The notes beneath the pieces were generated by a model. The model had not been told where the DNA came from, ran no database searches, and saw only the letters and a program-made list of their open reading frames with translations. This document shows positions 20,959 through 31,678 of a stretch of DNA of 64,000 nt, in pieces (the first letter of the stretch is position 1; each line of letters starts with the position of its first letter). The DNA is taken from assembly GCA_019247715.1 (NCBI GenBank), contig JAFBAO010000038.1, positions 1 through 64,000 of the forward strand, read 5' to 3'. The translations under genes were made by a program, and so were the position numbers. The stretch comes from Caulobacteraceae bacterium. Lineage in GTDB: Bacteria > Pseudomonadota > Alphaproteobacteria > Caulobacterales > Caulobacteraceae.

Positions 20959-22547
20959 GGCCGCGGCCCGGCCGCCGGCAGGGTGACCACGAAACGGGCG
21001 CCGATCACCCGCCCGCCGCCGTCGACCCGGTTTTCGGCGCGGATCTCGCCGCCGTGGGCCTGGACGATCTGGCGGGCGATCGAGAGGCCGAGGCCGGAGT
21101 TGCCGCCGAACGCCTTGCCCTTCGGCCGCGAGGTGTAGAAGCGCTCGAACACCGTCTCCAGGTTCTCGGGCGGCATGCCGGGCCCATCATCCTCCACCGA
21201 GGCGGTGATGCGATCGCGGCCCGGCCAAAGATAGACCCTGACCTCGCCCCCCTCCGGCGAGAAGGAGCGGGCGTTGTCGATGAGGTTTCGGAACACCTGC
21301 CCCAGGGGGCCCTCGCGGCCGGGAACGACGGCGTCGGCGTCCCCCGCCCCGATCAGCCGCACCGCGGCCGCGCCGCCGCCGGGGCTGATCTCGTACATGG
21401 CGGTGATGTCGCGCAGCAGCCTGCCGAGGTCCACCGGGCGGGGCGAATCCCGAGCGAGCTCGGCGTCCAGCCGCGAGGCGTTGGAGATGTCGGTGATCAG
21501 GCGGTCGAGCCGGCCGACGTCCTGCTTGAGGATGCCGGTCAGCCGGGCGCGCGCTGCGGGGTCGCTGACTAGGTCGAGGGTCTCCACCGCCGAGCGGATC
21601 GACGTCAGCGGATTGCGGATCTCGTGGGCGACGTCGGCTGCGAAGCGCTCGATGGCCGCCATCCGCTCCGACAGCGTGTGGGTCATGTCCTCCAGCGAGC
21701 GGGCAAGATCGCCGAGTTCGTCGCGCCGGGCGGCCAGGTCGGGCAGGTCGATCGCCCGAGCGCGCGACAGGCGCACGCTGTCGGCGGCCCGCGACAGGCG
21801 CCGGACGGGCTGGGCGATCAGCTGGGTGAGGGCGAAGGAGGAGATCAGGTTCACGGCCACGGCGGTGATGATGAACGGGATCATCGCCGCGCGCTCGGCG
21901 GCGATGATCTGGTCGACGTCATTGGCTTCCAGGGTCAGGACTCCGAGCACCGCCCGGACCCGTTCGATGGGGATCGAGATCGAGACGACCCTTTCGCCGC
22001 CCTCGGCCACCCGCACGTCCGCGACCGGCGCCCCCGCGAGCGCGCGCCTCACTTCGCTGGAGAGCGCCCGCTGCGCCGCGTCGAAGGCCCGCGGTTTGGG
22101 GGCGAAGCCCGGGATCACGAACGGCCGCTCGCCGGGGCGCCGCGCTGGCGGCAAGGGGTAGCGCTCCACCCGGTCGGCGACCACGTAGGAGTCCGCGATC
22201 AGCTTGCCCTCGGCGTCGAACAGCCGGGCGCGCTGGGACTTCGGGATGAACAGCGACTGCAGGATCTCGCTGGCCCGGTCCGCCTCCAGGGCCGGCTCTG
22301 GATCGCCGATGGTCGCTGCGTCGTCGATGACGTTGGCGATCAGCTGCCCTTGGGTCCGCAGCGAGGCGATCCTGGCGTTCACCAGCCCTTGACGCAGCTC
22401 GTTCAGCAGCAGGGCCCCGCCGATCAGGATCGCCAGACCCACGAGGTTAAGCGTGACGATGAGGCGCCCGAGGCGGGAGCCGGGCGCGGTCAGGCGGCGA
22501 GGACGGGCCTCCCGCTCAGGTTTCGCGGTAGCGGTAACCGACGCCAT
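20955..22547 (-). CDS. chvG: sensor histidine kinase ChvG-type
   Basis: HAMP region, [23 protein letters not shown]-binding DDGPGMP...[16 protein letters not shown]. Confidence 0.92.
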   Translation of the reverse strand: MASVTATAKPEREARPRRLTAPGSRLGRLIVTLNLVGLAILIGGALLLNELRQGLVNARIASLRTQGQLIANVIDDAATIGDPEPALEADRASEILQSLFIPKSQRARLFDAEGKLIADSYVVADRVERYPLPPARRPGERPFVIPGFAPKPRAFDAAQRALSSEVRRALAGAPVADVRVAEGGERVVSISIPIERVRAVLGVLTLEANDVDQIIAAERAAMIPFIITAVAVNLISSFALTQLIAQPVRRLSRAADSVRLSRARAIDLPDLAARRDELGDLARSLEDMTHTLSERMAAIERFAADVAHEIRNPLTSIRSAVETLDLVSDPAARARLTGILKQDVGRLDRLITDISNASRLDAELARDSPRPVDLGRLLRDITAMYEISPGGGAAAVRLIGAGDADAVVPGREGPLGQVFRNLIDNARSFSPEGGEVRVYLWPGRDRITASVEDDGPGMPPENLETVFERFYTSRPKGKAFGGNSGLGLSIARQIVQAHGGEIRAENRVDGGGRVIGARFVVTLPAAGPRP

Positions 22548-23232
22548 AGAGGGTTTCGATGGCGTCGAACTCCTGGTCGACCTGGCGGAACTTCTTGCGC
22601 ATGCGCTTGATATGGCTGTCGATCGTCCTGTCGTCGACGTAAACCTGATCATCGTAGGCGGCGTCCATCAGGTTGTCCCGGCTCTTCACGAAGCCCGGCC
22701 GCTGAGCCAGCGACTGCAGCAGCAGGAACTCGGTCACCGTCAGGCGCACCGGCTTGCCGTCCCACAGGCAGTCGTGGCGGGCCGAATCGAGCGTGAGGCG
22801 CCCGCGCTTGATCGCCTTGCCGGCGGCCCCCGCGGCGGCGGTCTGGCCGTCGATCTCGATCGCCTCCTCCGGCCTCCCTCGCCGGAGCACGGCCTTCACC
22901 CGCTCCAGCAGCAGCCGCTGGCTGAAGGGTTTGTGGATGTAGTCGTCCGCCCCGAGATTGAAGCCGAGGATCTCGTCGATCTCCTCGTCCTTCGAGGTGA
23001 GGATGATCACCGGCACCTCCGAGCTCTGGCGCAGGCGGCGCAACACCTCCATGCCGTCCATCCGCGGCATCTTGACGTCGAGGATGGCCAGATCGGGCGG
23101 ATCGCTCTCCAGTGAGGCCAGGCCAGCGGCGCCGTCGTAGCACGCGGTGACGGCGTGCCCGTGGCTCTCCAGCGCTAGGGATACGGATGCGACGATGTTC
23201 TCGTCGTCGTCCACCAGGGTGATTTTCGCCAT
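22516..23232 (-). CDS. chvI: response regulator transcription factor ChvI-type
   Basis: [13 protein letters not shown]...[22 protein letters not shown]; wHTH C-terminus [15 protein letters not shown]. Confidence 0.94.
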   Translation of the reverse strand: MAKITLVDDDENIVASVSLALESHGHAVTACYDGAAGLASLESDPPDLAILDVKMPRMDGMEVLRRLRQSSEVPVIILTSKDEEIDEILGFNLGADDYIHKPFSQRLLLERVKAVLRRGRPEEAIEIDGQTAAAGAAGKAIKRGRLTLDSARHDCLWDGKPVRLTVTEFLLLQSLAQRPGFVKSRDNLMDAAYDDQVYVDDRTIDSHIKRMRKKFRQVDQEFDAIETLYGVGYRYRET

Positions 23233-23528
23233 TGAGTCTTCTTCAGATGTTCATCGTCGGAGGCGGCGCTGCGCCAGGGTTGTGGTCCCGAGTCACGCAG
23301 ACATGGGCCGCACGAGCGCCGTCCCCGTCAAGGCGCTGACTGCGGCAAGCAAGGTTCGGCTCGCCCATCGCCGCTTTGCATGGCCTCAATTGGGCGAACC
23401 GCCAGGAAAAGCAAGACGCTCTTAAGCCTAATGCGGCAGGCTGGCGCCGAGAGTGGCTGAGAGCCGGGGAAGGGAGGGGGCCAAAGGGTCCGCTCCCGGC
23501 CGGGTCGGTTTGGGATCGCAAGGCGCAG

Positions 23529-25238
23529 ATGGATCAGGGGCAGGTCCACTTCGAGCTGTTCATCAAACGCGCCCCGGGCGCGCCCTGGTCTCTGGACATG
23601 GCCAGCGAGAGCCGCGACCAGGTGGTCGAGGCGGCCCAGGCCCTGATGGCCGAAAAGCGCGTCGCGGCGGTGCGGGTGACCAAGGAGATCCTGAACGCCG
23701 AAACCCGCGAGTTCCGCAGCGTCGTCGTCCTCACCGAAGGAAAGATCGAGGAGCCGCGCAAGCAGAAGGTGGTGGAGGACCGCGAGCCTCTGTGCGTCTC
23801 GCCCTCCGACCTCTACACCATCCACGCCCGCCACCGCATCGGCCGCCTGCTCGAGGCGTGGCTCGCCCGAAGCCAGGCGACCCCCTTCGAGCTGCTCCAC
23901 CGGCCGGACCTGGTCGAGCGGCTGGACGCGGCCGGCGTCGAGCTGCAGCACGCGGTGCAGAAGATCGCGGTGCCGGAGGCCCAGGCCCGCGGCCTTTCGA
24001 CCCACGAGCTGATCCGCAGTTTCCAGGGCCTCATCGAGCGAAGCGTCGCAAGAGTCCTGAAGGATGGACGGCGTGGGGCCTTCCCCGACCTAGCCTCGGA
24101 AGGTTTCGTCGCCGCGGCCGAGCGGCTGAGCGCCGACCCCGAGGCCGGCTACCTTCTGGGCGCAGGCGTCGCCGCCCAGCTCGCCGGTGCGGCGAACTGG
24201 TCCGAAAAGGTGGCGCGCCTCATGGATCTCGCCGATCACGCGCCCACGGGGCAGGCGCGTAAGCTCGCCTTCGACGTCCTCGAGCAGCCGCTGGCGGAGA
24301 TACTGGAGACCCGCGCCGGGATCACCGACTTGCTGGGCTCGTCGCTCGATCTGGGCGGCCGGTTGGCGGCGATGACGCGGCTGGCGGCCAGCGAGGCGGT
24401 GACCCGACTGGTGGCGGCCGAGCCGTCGGTCGCGCGCGCCATGCCGCCGCTCGAGGGTCCGGCCCAGCGGCTGGCCGCCCTGCTCGAGAAGGGCAGCTTC
24501 GTCTCCGTGCGAGCGGCGGTCGGCCGGCGGATTCTGCAGGAGCTGATGGGCCCGCGGCGGTTGCGGCCGAGCGATCCGGTCCAGGAGATCGAGCTCTTGA
24601 GGTCGCTGGCCATGGCGCTCACGGCGGCGGCCAGCCAGCTGCTGCCGGCGGAGGATGTCCACGAGGCCTTCGTCGCCCGCTCGCGGATGCTGGTGACCGC
24701 CGAGTTCGTGGAGGGTCTGCTCGGCCGCGACGAATCCGCGCGCCAGGAGGCCGAACAGCTCATCTGGCTGACCGAGAACGTCATTGGGGCGGCCAACAAG
24801 CGCCAAGCCGCGCGCTACCTGATGACTCACGTCGGATCTCTGCGCTTCGAGAAGGAGCTCCGCTACGGGCCCGATTCTCCCACCGTGCGGTTGGCGGCCC
24901 TGGCCGTCCTGCAGCGCGACGCCGGCAGGGCGGGTCTGACGGAGGAGGATCTGGCGCCGATCCAGACCAAGCTCGGCGACATCGGGGGCGCCATCGAGGC
25001 GGATTCCAAGATCGCGGCGATGCTCGCCCAGGCCCAGGCGCCGGTGGGCCACCGTCTCGCCCTGCTGCTGCGGCTGGCGACGGGCGAGGCCGCGCCGCTG
25101 GGGCCGGCGGCCGATCGGGCGCGGGCCGCGGCGCTGAAGCTGCTGCGCAGCGAGACCGCCCGGGCCGAGCTCGCCGGCGCCCCCGAGCAGCTCGCCCAGG
25201 TGCGCGACCTGATGCAGGCCGCCGGCCTGGCGGCTTGA
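23529..25238 (+). CDS. conserved hypothetical protein (570 aa, alpha-helical)
   Basis: Long intact ORF with codon bias matching neighbours; no family recognised. Confidence 0.75.
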   Translation: MDQGQVHFELFIKRAPGAPWSLDMASESRDQVVEAAQALMAEKRVAAVRVTKEILNAETREFRSVVVLTEGKIEEPRKQKVVEDREPLCVSPSDLYTIHARHRIGRLLEAWLARSQATPFELLHRPDLVERLDAAGVELQHAVQKIAVPEAQARGLSTHELIRSFQGLIERSVARVLKDGRRGAFPDLASEGFVAAAERLSADPEAGYLLGAGVAAQLAGAANWSEKVARLMDLADHAPTGQARKLAFDVLEQPLAEILETRAGITDLLGSSLDLGGRLAAMTRLAASEAVTRLVAAEPSVARAMPPLEGPAQRLAALLEKGSFVSVRAAVGRRILQELMGPRRLRPSDPVQEIELLRSLAMALTAAASQLLPAEDVHEAFVARSRMLVTAEFVEGLLGRDESARQEAEQLIWLTENVIGAANKRQAARYLMTHVGSLRFEKELRYGPDSPTVRLAALAVLQRDAGRAGLTEEDLAPIQTKLGDIGGAIEADSKIAAMLAQAQAPVGHRLALLLRLATGEAAPLGPAADRARAAALKLLRSETARAELAGAPEQLAQVRDLMQAAGLAA

Positions 25239-25275
25239 GCGAAATCGGCGTCCGGCGCTATAGGCTGGCGCCCGC

Positions 25276-25683
25276 TTGCCCCGGATCTTTCCTCTCGCCC
25301 TGGCCGCCCTGATCCTCGCCTCCTGCGGGGACGTGACCGCGCCCGACGAGCGGGGGGTCTGTTGGCGGTCCGCGGCCGCCGCGGGCGATGGAGCGGCCAA
25401 GTTCACGCCGCTGGCCCAGGACGTTTCCAGCCTGGAAAACTGCGCGGTGCTGCTGGAGGCGGTCCGTCTCCAGACTGGGTCCGGCGCCAACGGCGCCTAT
25501 CAGGGCTATTTCATCTTCGTCGACGCGGCGGAAATGAGTTCGGCCAGCCACGCGGGCGGGCTCCACTACCCGATCTTCCAGCCGCCGCAGCGCGAGGCGG
25601 TGGACCGCGACCTGCGCCGCCTGATCCGCGAGCGGGGCGGGCGCCTGCCGGGGGCCGGCGAGATCACCCTCGAGCGCCACTAA
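25276..25683 (+). CDS. small putative lipoprotein
   Basis: TTG start; LALAALILASCGD lipobox. Confidence 0.6.
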   Translation: MPRIFPLALAALILASCGDVTAPDERGVCWRSAAAAGDGAAKFTPLAQDVSSLENCAVLLEAVRLQTGSGANGAYQGYFIFVDAAEMSSASHAGGLHYPIFQPPQREAVDRDLRRLIRERGGRLPGAGEITLERH

Positions 25684-26416
25684 CCTGAGGCGGCGGCGCC
25701 CTTCCGAAGAACTGGTCGATCTGCTCGGGCGTCGCCCTGGCCCGCGCCTCCTGGTCGAGCGCCTGGAACCGCCGGTATTGCGCGTCCGCCCGCTGGACGG
25801 CGGGGCGCGCCCGGATGCTCCGGCTCCAGTTGTCCAGATGCGGATGGTCCGCCCAGTCGCCGCCGTGCATCTTCAGGTAGGCCGCCCAGGGCCAGGTGGC
25901 GATGTCGGCGATCGAATAGTCTTCGCCGCCCAGCCAGGGGGACGCCGCCAGCCGCTCGTCGAGCTTGCGGTAGAGGCGCATCGACTGGTCGGCGAAGCGT
26001 CCCGCGCCATAGCCGCCGGTCCCTTCCGGCAGGATCAGGAAGTGGTTGTTGTTGCCGAGCATGGGACCCACCTGGGCCATCTGCGCCATCAGCCAGCACA
26101 GCGCCGCGTACCGCTCGGGGCCCGAGGGCGCGAGCAAGCCGCCGCCGTAGGTTTCGGCCAGATAAATCAGGATGGCGCCGGATTCGAAGAGCGGCGCGCC
26201 GGGCTGCGACGGGTTCGGGTCCGTGAGCACGGGAACCTTGCCCAGCGGGTTCATGGCCTGGAACTCAGGCCCGAACTGGTCGCCCAGGGTGACCGCCACA
26301 TGGCGCGTCTCGTAGGGCAGCCCCAGCTCCTCCAGCATGATCAGCACCTTGCGCACGTTGGGGCTCCCCATGCCGTACAGGATCAGGGGCGCGAGGCGGT
26401 CGGGTTCATGGCTCAT
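25664..26416 (-). CDS. glutathione S-transferase family protein
   Basis: SPNVRKVLIMLEELGLPYE...NPLGKVPVL...ILIYLAETYG. Confidence 0.92.
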   Translation of the reverse strand: MSHEPDRLAPLILYGMGSPNVRKVLIMLEELGLPYETRHVAVTLGDQFGPEFQAMNPLGKVPVLTDPNPSQPGAPLFESGAILIYLAETYGGGLLAPSGPERYAALCWLMAQMAQVGPMLGNNNHFLILPEGTGGYGAGRFADQSMRLYRKLDERLAASPWLGGEDYSIADIATWPWAAYLKMHGGDWADHPHLDNWSRSIRARPAVQRADAQYRRFQALDQEARARATPEQIDQFFGRAPPPQVSGARG

Positions 26417-26477
26417 GCGGCCAGCTTAGCCCGCCGCCGCGGGCGGCGAGACATGGATTCGCATTAAGTCCGCAAGG

Positions 26478-27542
26478 CTAAGGACGCGCTTCGAGCACCA
26501 TGTTGAAAGGGCCTTCCGTCGCGCGCCGCACGCGCGTGAAGCCGGCGCCCGTGATCACTTCCGCCAGCCGCTTTTCGCCCGCCTGCGCCCCTAGGCCTTC
26601 CCCCACCTCCTGCGCGAGCGAGGTAGGCACGCAGATCATCGTGGAAGCGTTGTAGTAGAGGCGGCTCACGGGACTGGCGAGGTTGCTCGCGGCGTCGTCC
26701 GCGGCCAGCGGCTCGACGATCATCCAGGCCCCGTCCGGCTTCAGGAGCCTTCGCATGTGGGCTGCGCAGCCGCGCGGATCGCCCATGTCATGCAGGCAGT
26801 CGAACATGGTCACGAGATCGAAGTCGCGTCCCTCGATCTCCTTGGCGGGCGCCGTCTCGAAGCGGACCCGGCTGCCGAGGCCGTGGGACTTGGCGTGGGC
26901 GTTGGCCTGCTCGATGGACGGAGCGTGGAAGTCGTAGCCGACGAAGCTGCTGTTCGGAAAAGCCTCGGCCATGAGCAGGGTCGAGAAGCCGACGCCGCAG
27001 CCGACGTCGGCCACCTTGGCGCCTGCGCGCAGCTTGGCTGGCGCGCCCTCGATCGCGGGGAGCCAGGCCTGAACGATGCTGTTGACGTAGCCCGGTCGGA
27101 AGAAGGCCCCGACGGCGCAGAAGAGACAGCCTGCGCTCTCGCCCCAGGCGACGCCGCCGCCGCTCCGGAAGGCTTGCTCCACCTTGGGCTCGCCCTCGAT
27201 CATCGCGGCGACGAGGTCGAAGGCGCCTTCCAGAAAGACGGGGCTGTCCCGCTCGGTGAAGATCATCGCCTGCTCCGCATTCAGCTCGAAGCGGTCATCT
27301 TCCGCACGATAGTCGAGATAGCCGTTGGCCGCCTGGGCGAGCGCCCATTCGCGGACGTACCGCTCGGCGAGATCCGTCCGCGAGGCGAGCTCTTTGGCGT
27401 TCAGCGGCCCCGCGCGGGACAGGGCGTCGAAGAGCCCCAGTCGGAAACCGATCCGCACGGTGGGTACGCTGTAGGCGCCTCCGAGGTCGGCCAGCAGCTT
27501 TCCGACCAGCGCATTGAGCTTGTCGTTGTCGATCTCGGCCAT
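26478..27542 (-). CDS. class I SAM-dependent methyltransferase with N-terminal winged-helix dimerisation region
   Basis: AGAKVADVGCGVGFSTLLMAEAFPNSSFVGYDFH; DLVTMFDCLHDMGDP. Confidence 0.9.
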   Translation of the reverse strand: MAEIDNDKLNALVGKLLADLGGAYSVPTVRIGFRLGLFDALSRAGPLNAKELASRTDLAERYVREWALAQAANGYLDYRAEDDRFELNAEQAMIFTERDSPVFLEGAFDLVAAMIEGEPKVEQAFRSGGGVAWGESAGCLFCAVGAFFRPGYVNSIVQAWLPAIEGAPAKLRAGAKVADVGCGVGFSTLLMAEAFPNSSFVGYDFHAPSIEQANAHAKSHGLGSRVRFETAPAKEIEGRDFDLVTMFDCLHDMGDPRGCAAHMRRLLKPDGAWMIVEPLAADDAASNLASPVSRLYYNASTMICVPTSLAQEVGEGLGAQAGEKRLAEVITGAGFTRVRRATEGPFNMVLEARP

Positions 27543-27672
27543 CGTCGTGTTCCTGGCTCAGGCAGGGCCGTGTCGGCCCCACGGCCACGTGATCACCATC
27601 GCGGGAGGCCGGCAATGCGAACACCGCTATTTGAACGAGGCTCCGGCAGAGGCCCGGGCGCCCCGCCCAGGG

Positions 27673-28824
27673 CTACCGCGCCGCGAAATCGCGCAGCATC
27701 GCCTTGGCGATCACCAGCTGCTGGATCTGGGTGGTGCCCTCGTAGATCCGGTAGACCCGGGCGTCGCGGAAGAACCGCTCGGCGGCGTATTCGCGCAGAT
27801 AGCCCGCGCCGCCGAAGATCTGCACCCCCCGGTCGGCCACCCGCCCGCACATCTCGCTCGCGAACATCTTGGCGCAGGCCGCCTCGGTGGAGACGCGCTC
27901 GCCGGCGTCGGCTCTGGCCGTGGCGTCGCGGATCATGCAGTCGGCGGCGTAGATGTCGGCCCTGGAGTCGGCGAGCATCGCCTGGATCAGCTGGAAATTG
28001 GCGATCGGCTCGCCGAAGGCCTTGCGCTCGGTGGCGTAGCGGAGCGCCGCGTCCAGCATCCGCTTGGCGTAGCCCGTGGCGGCCGCCGCGACGCTGAGCC
28101 GGCCGTTGTCCAGCGACTGCATGGCCGCCTTGAAGCCGGTTCCCTCGACGCCGCCGAGCAGGTTCGCCGCCGGCACCCGCACGTCCTCCAGGACGATGTC
28201 GCCGATGAGGGCGCCGGACTGGCCCATCTTCTTGTCGGGTTTGCCGAGGCTGACGCCCGGAAGCTCGGTCGGGACCAGGAAGGCGCTGACGTGGCCGTTG
28301 CTCGGCAGGTTCTGCGCCGAGGTCCTGGCCATCACCAGGGCGAACTTGGCGATGGGCGCGTTGGTGATGTATCGCTTGGACCCGTTCAGCACATAGGTCT
28401 CGCCGTCGCGGACCGCCCGGGTTCTGAGGGCCGCGCTGTCCGAGCCGGAATCTGGCTCTGTGAGGGCGAAGCAGGCGATCTCGCCGGCCGCCACCCTCGG
28501 CAGCCATTCGGCCTTCTGGGCTTCCGTGCCCGCGTTCTTCAGCGCTGCGGCGGTCATGCCGACGTTGATCGAAATGGTGGCGCGATAGGCCGGCGCGGCC
28601 CAGCTCAGCTCCTCGATCGTCTCGATGTACTGACTGGTGGTCATCCCGGCGCCGCCGTATTCGGGCGGCGTGGTGATGGCGAAGAGGCCCATCTCGCGCA
28701 TCTCGCCCAGGATGTCGTCGGGCACCCGGTCGAGGGCGATCACCTCTTCCTCGGCCGGGACCAGCCGTTCGCGAACGTAACGCCTGAGCTGCTCGAGGAA
28801 GAGGCCGAAGGACTCGGCGTCCAT
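27673..28824 (-). CDS. acyl-CoA dehydrogenase
   Basis: CFALTEPDSGSDSAALRTRA, RKAFGEPIANFQLIQ, FGGAGYLREYAAERFFRDARVYRIYEGTTQIQ. Confidence 0.96.
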   Translation of the reverse strand: MDAESFGLFLEQLRRYVRERLVPAEEEVIALDRVPDDILGEMREMGLFAITTPPEYGGAGMTTSQYIETIEELSWAAPAYRATISINVGMTAAALKNAGTEAQKAEWLPRVAAGEIACFALTEPDSGSDSAALRTRAVRDGETYVLNGSKRYITNAPIAKFALVMARTSAQNLPSNGHVSAFLVPTELPGVSLGKPDKKMGQSGALIGDIVLEDVRVPAANLLGGVEGTGFKAAMQSLDNGRLSVAAAATGYAKRMLDAALRYATERKAFGEPIANFQLIQAMLADSRADIYAADCMIRDATARADAGERVSTEAACAKMFASEMCGRVADRGVQIFGGAGYLREYAAERFFRDARVYRIYEGTTQIQQLVIAKAMLRDFAAR

Positions 28825-28830
28825 CTCGGG

Positions 28831-30036
28831 TCAGGCGTCCGCCAGGCCCACGATCGCCACCGCGCTCACGTTCTGGATCGGCGAGCCGCCCAGGTTATGC
28901 GAGAGGGCGAGGACCGGCGGCGTGCTGCGCTGGCGCACGCCGGCGCGGCCGAGCAGCTGCAGGTAGTTCTCGTAGATCATCCGAAGGCCCGAGGCGCCGA
29001 TCGGGTGGCCGAAGCACTTGAGGCCGCCGTCGATCTGGCAGGGCACCTTGCCGTCCGCGTCGAAGAAGCCCTCGAGCACGTCCTTCCAGGCCTCGCCCTC
29101 CTTGGAGATGTAGAGATCCTCCATGGTGACGAGCTCGGTGATGGAGAAGCAGTCGTGCACCTCCATCAGGCTGATCTGCTCGCGCGGTTTGGTGACGCCG
29201 GCTTCCTCGTAGGCCTTGGTGGCGGCGATCCGGGTGGTGTGGAAGTAGCTGCCGTCCCAGCCGTTCGCCTGCAGCTCCCAGCCGTTGGAGGTGGAGATCT
29301 GCAGCGCCTTGACGGTGACGATGTCCTGCTTGCCGAGGCTGCGGGCGATTTCGGGGGTGGTGACGATGGCGCAGGCCGCCCCGTCGGAGACGCCGCAGCA
29401 GTCGAAGAGGCCGAGCGGCTCGGCGATCATCGGCGCGTTCAGCACCGTGTCCATGTCCACCGCCTTCTGGAGGTGCGCCTTGGGGTTCCTGGCCCCGTTG
29501 GCGTGGCTCTTCACCGAGACGTGGGCCATGGCCCGCTTCAGGTCGTCCTTGCCGACCCCGTGCTTGGAGCGGTAGGCGGCGGCGAGCTGAGCGAAGTTGC
29601 CGGGCGCCGAGCCGCTGACGCCGATCATGTCGTAGGTGGTCCCCCGGGTGCGCACGGGCAGGCCGCCGTAGCCGGTGTCCTTCAGCTTCTCGACGCCCAG
29701 GGCGAGCGCGATGTCGGCGGCGCCGGAGGCCACCGCATAGACGGCCCCGCGGAAGGCTTCGGTGCCGCTGGCGCAGAAGTTCTCGACCTTGGTGACCCCG
29801 ACGTTGGGCAACCTGAGCGCCGTGGCCAGGGGAATGCCGGAGGGGCCGATGTTCACGGCGTCGAAGGCCACCGACAGCCAGGCCGCGTCGAGCTGAGAGA
29901 CGTCGATCCCGGCGTCCCCGATCGCCTCGTCGAAGGCCTCGACCATCAGCTGGTCGGCGTCCTTGTCCCAGCGCTCGCCGAACTTGGCGCAGCCCATGCC
30001 GAGGATGGCGACCTTGTCTTTGATTCCGCGGGGCAT
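28831..30036 (-). CDS. thiolase (SCP-x/acetyl-CoA acetyltransferase type)
   Basis: [47 protein letters not shown]. Confidence 0.93.
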   Translation of the reverse strand: MPRGIKDKVAILGMGCAKFGERWDKDADQLMVEAFDEAIGDAGIDVSQLDAAWLSVAFDAVNIGPSGIPLATALRLPNVGVTKVENFCASGTEAFRGAVYAVASGAADIALALGVEKLKDTGYGGLPVRTRGTTYDMIGVSGSAPGNFAQLAAAYRSKHGVGKDDLKRAMAHVSVKSHANGARNPKAHLQKAVDMDTVLNAPMIAEPLGLFDCCGVSDGAACAIVTTPEIARSLGKQDIVTVKALQISTSNGWELQANGWDGSYFHTTRIAATKAYEEAGVTKPREQISLMEVHDCFSITELVTMEDLYISKEGEAWKDVLEGFFDADGKVPCQIDGGLKCFGHPIGASGLRMIYENYLQLLGRAGVRQRSTPPVLALSHNLGGSPIQNVSAVAIVGLADA

Positions 30037-31490
30037 CAGGCTTCTCCGGAAGTGACTGGAACGGCTTTCCAGAAGTATTTGGTGAAATCGCGCAGCTCAT
30101 CAACCGCCTTGACGCGGAAAACCATCCGCATTTCGCGGCCGACTTCTACGTCCTCGGGGCCGCAGTCGGCGAATTCGGCGACCAGCCGCCCGCCGCCCTC
30201 GAAATCGATCGCCCCGTAATACACCGGCGGGTCGGGCGAATAGCTGAGGCTGTCGGCGGTGTAGGTGGTGATGCGGGCCCGCTTCTCGGCCAGCGGATAG
30301 TCCTCCTGGTCGCCCTGGGCGCGGGCGTTGGGACTGACGCTGATCTCGGTCTTCGGGAACTGCACCGTCCCGGTGGTCTTGGAGCGGCCGCCGACCAGGC
30401 CGAGCACCGCCTTGCGGTTCCGGTAGAGGGCGGTCCCGGGCTGCTTCTCGTCCGCCTCGGCGCGCATGCCCCGTTCCATGTCGAGGATGCCGCGGTGGAA
30501 GAGGAAGCGCATGTAGTTGGCGTCCTTGCGGGCGCGGGCGAGGTGGCCGGCGACGCCCAGCCGCTTCGGCAGCCGCTTCAGGGCCTCGGTGGTCTCGAAG
30601 AGCAGAAGGTCCGCCCCCTGGCCGAAGCCGACCAGCAAGATCTTCTCCCCCGGGCTCGCGGCCTCCAGGGCGGCGGCCAGCATCACCAGCGGATGGGCCG
30701 TCCCGGAGTCGCCGACGCAGGCGGCCAGGGTGTCCGCCACCGCCTCCGGTCTGATCTTGCAACGGCGGGCCAGGCTTTCGGGCACCCCGCGCACCGGGAT
30801 CGGGATCAGCGCCCGGTCGATCGCCTCCCCGGAGACGCCCAGCTTGGCGAGGCCGGCCGCCATCGCGCCGCCCAGCAGGTTGGCGTAGCCCTCGTCGCGG
30901 ATCCAGCGGCTCTCCCAGGTGTAGTCGAACGGCTCGCCGGTGGCCCGGAAGTGGTCGACGAAATCCACCGTGGCGCTGTAGCTCCCCAGGAACTTGGCGA
31001 TCACCTCGCCCTGGCCGACCAGGATGGCGCCGGCGGCGTCGCCCTGCTGCAGCTCAGCCTCCGAGGCGGCCCGGGCCTTGCGCAGATCGGCGCCAAGGCA
31101 GAGGCGGCCACTCTGGCCGGCCAGCGCCTGGGCCAGGGCCGATGTGCCGGCCCTGAGCGAGCCGGTCTGGTCGGACGCGCCCACGGCGTCGGCGAGGTTC
31201 AGCGCCTCCTTGACCACGCCGGCGTTCAGCCGGTCGGCGAAGGGCAGGGTGGTGGAGGCGAGGGTGACGCCCGAGACGGCGGCGCGGTCGAGGCCGGTCA
31301 GGCAGTCGCGCGCGGCCTCTACGGCCATGGTGATGCTGTCCTCGTCCCAGCTGGCGACCGCCTTCTCGCCGGCGCTGAGGCCTCTGAGGCCCGGGGCGAA
31401 CCAGGCGTTGGCGGCGTAGATCGCCGACCGCTGCAGCCGGCGCTGGGGAATGTAAGCCCCGTAGGCCAGGATGCCGTTCTCGGATGTCAT
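30036..31490 (-). CDS. HMG-CoA-synthase-like protein fused to C-terminal OB-fold (DUF35-like) domain
   Basis: ILAYGAYIPQRRL...LAGTSAL-like region (SLRAGTSALAQALAG); C-term ITTYTADSLSYSPDPPVYYGAIDFEGGGRLVAEFADC. Confidence 0.85.
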   Translation of the reverse strand: MTSENGILAYGAYIPQRRLQRSAIYAANAWFAPGLRGLSAGEKAVASWDEDSITMAVEAARDCLTGLDRAAVSGVTLASTTLPFADRLNAGVVKEALNLADAVGASDQTGSLRAGTSALAQALAGQSGRLCLGADLRKARAASEAELQQGDAAGAILVGQGEVIAKFLGSYSATVDFVDHFRATGEPFDYTWESRWIRDEGYANLLGGAMAAGLAKLGVSGEAIDRALIPIPVRGVPESLARRCKIRPEAVADTLAACVGDSGTAHPLVMLAAALEAASPGEKILLVGFGQGADLLLFETTEALKRLPKRLGVAGHLARARKDANYMRFLFHRGILDMERGMRAEADEKQPGTALYRNRKAVLGLVGGRSKTTGTVQFPKTEISVSPNARAQGDQEDYPLAEKRARITTYTADSLSYSPDPPVYYGAIDFEGGGRLVAEFADCGPEDVEVGREMRMVFRVKAVDELRDFTKYFWKAVPVTSGEA

Positions 31491-31678
31491 TCGCACTCCC
31501 ATCGCCGTCGCGGGCTGGCCTTGCGCCGTCGCCAGCCGCTGCTTTCCTTGTCGGCCTTCGCCGTCGCGGGCGGCATATACCGGCGCGAGGGCGCGCGTCC
31601 ATCCTTTGCACTGCGCGCTTGGCGGGGCGCGTCGCCGGCCGGTATGAAGCGCGCGGCCGAGCGCCGGGGAGGAGTTCC

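Noticed and set aside
27514-30219. 901-aa plus-strand ORF
   Set aside because: Antisense to the acyl-CoA dehydrogenase and thiolase genes, which have clear family motifs; long shadow ORF typical of high-GC DNA
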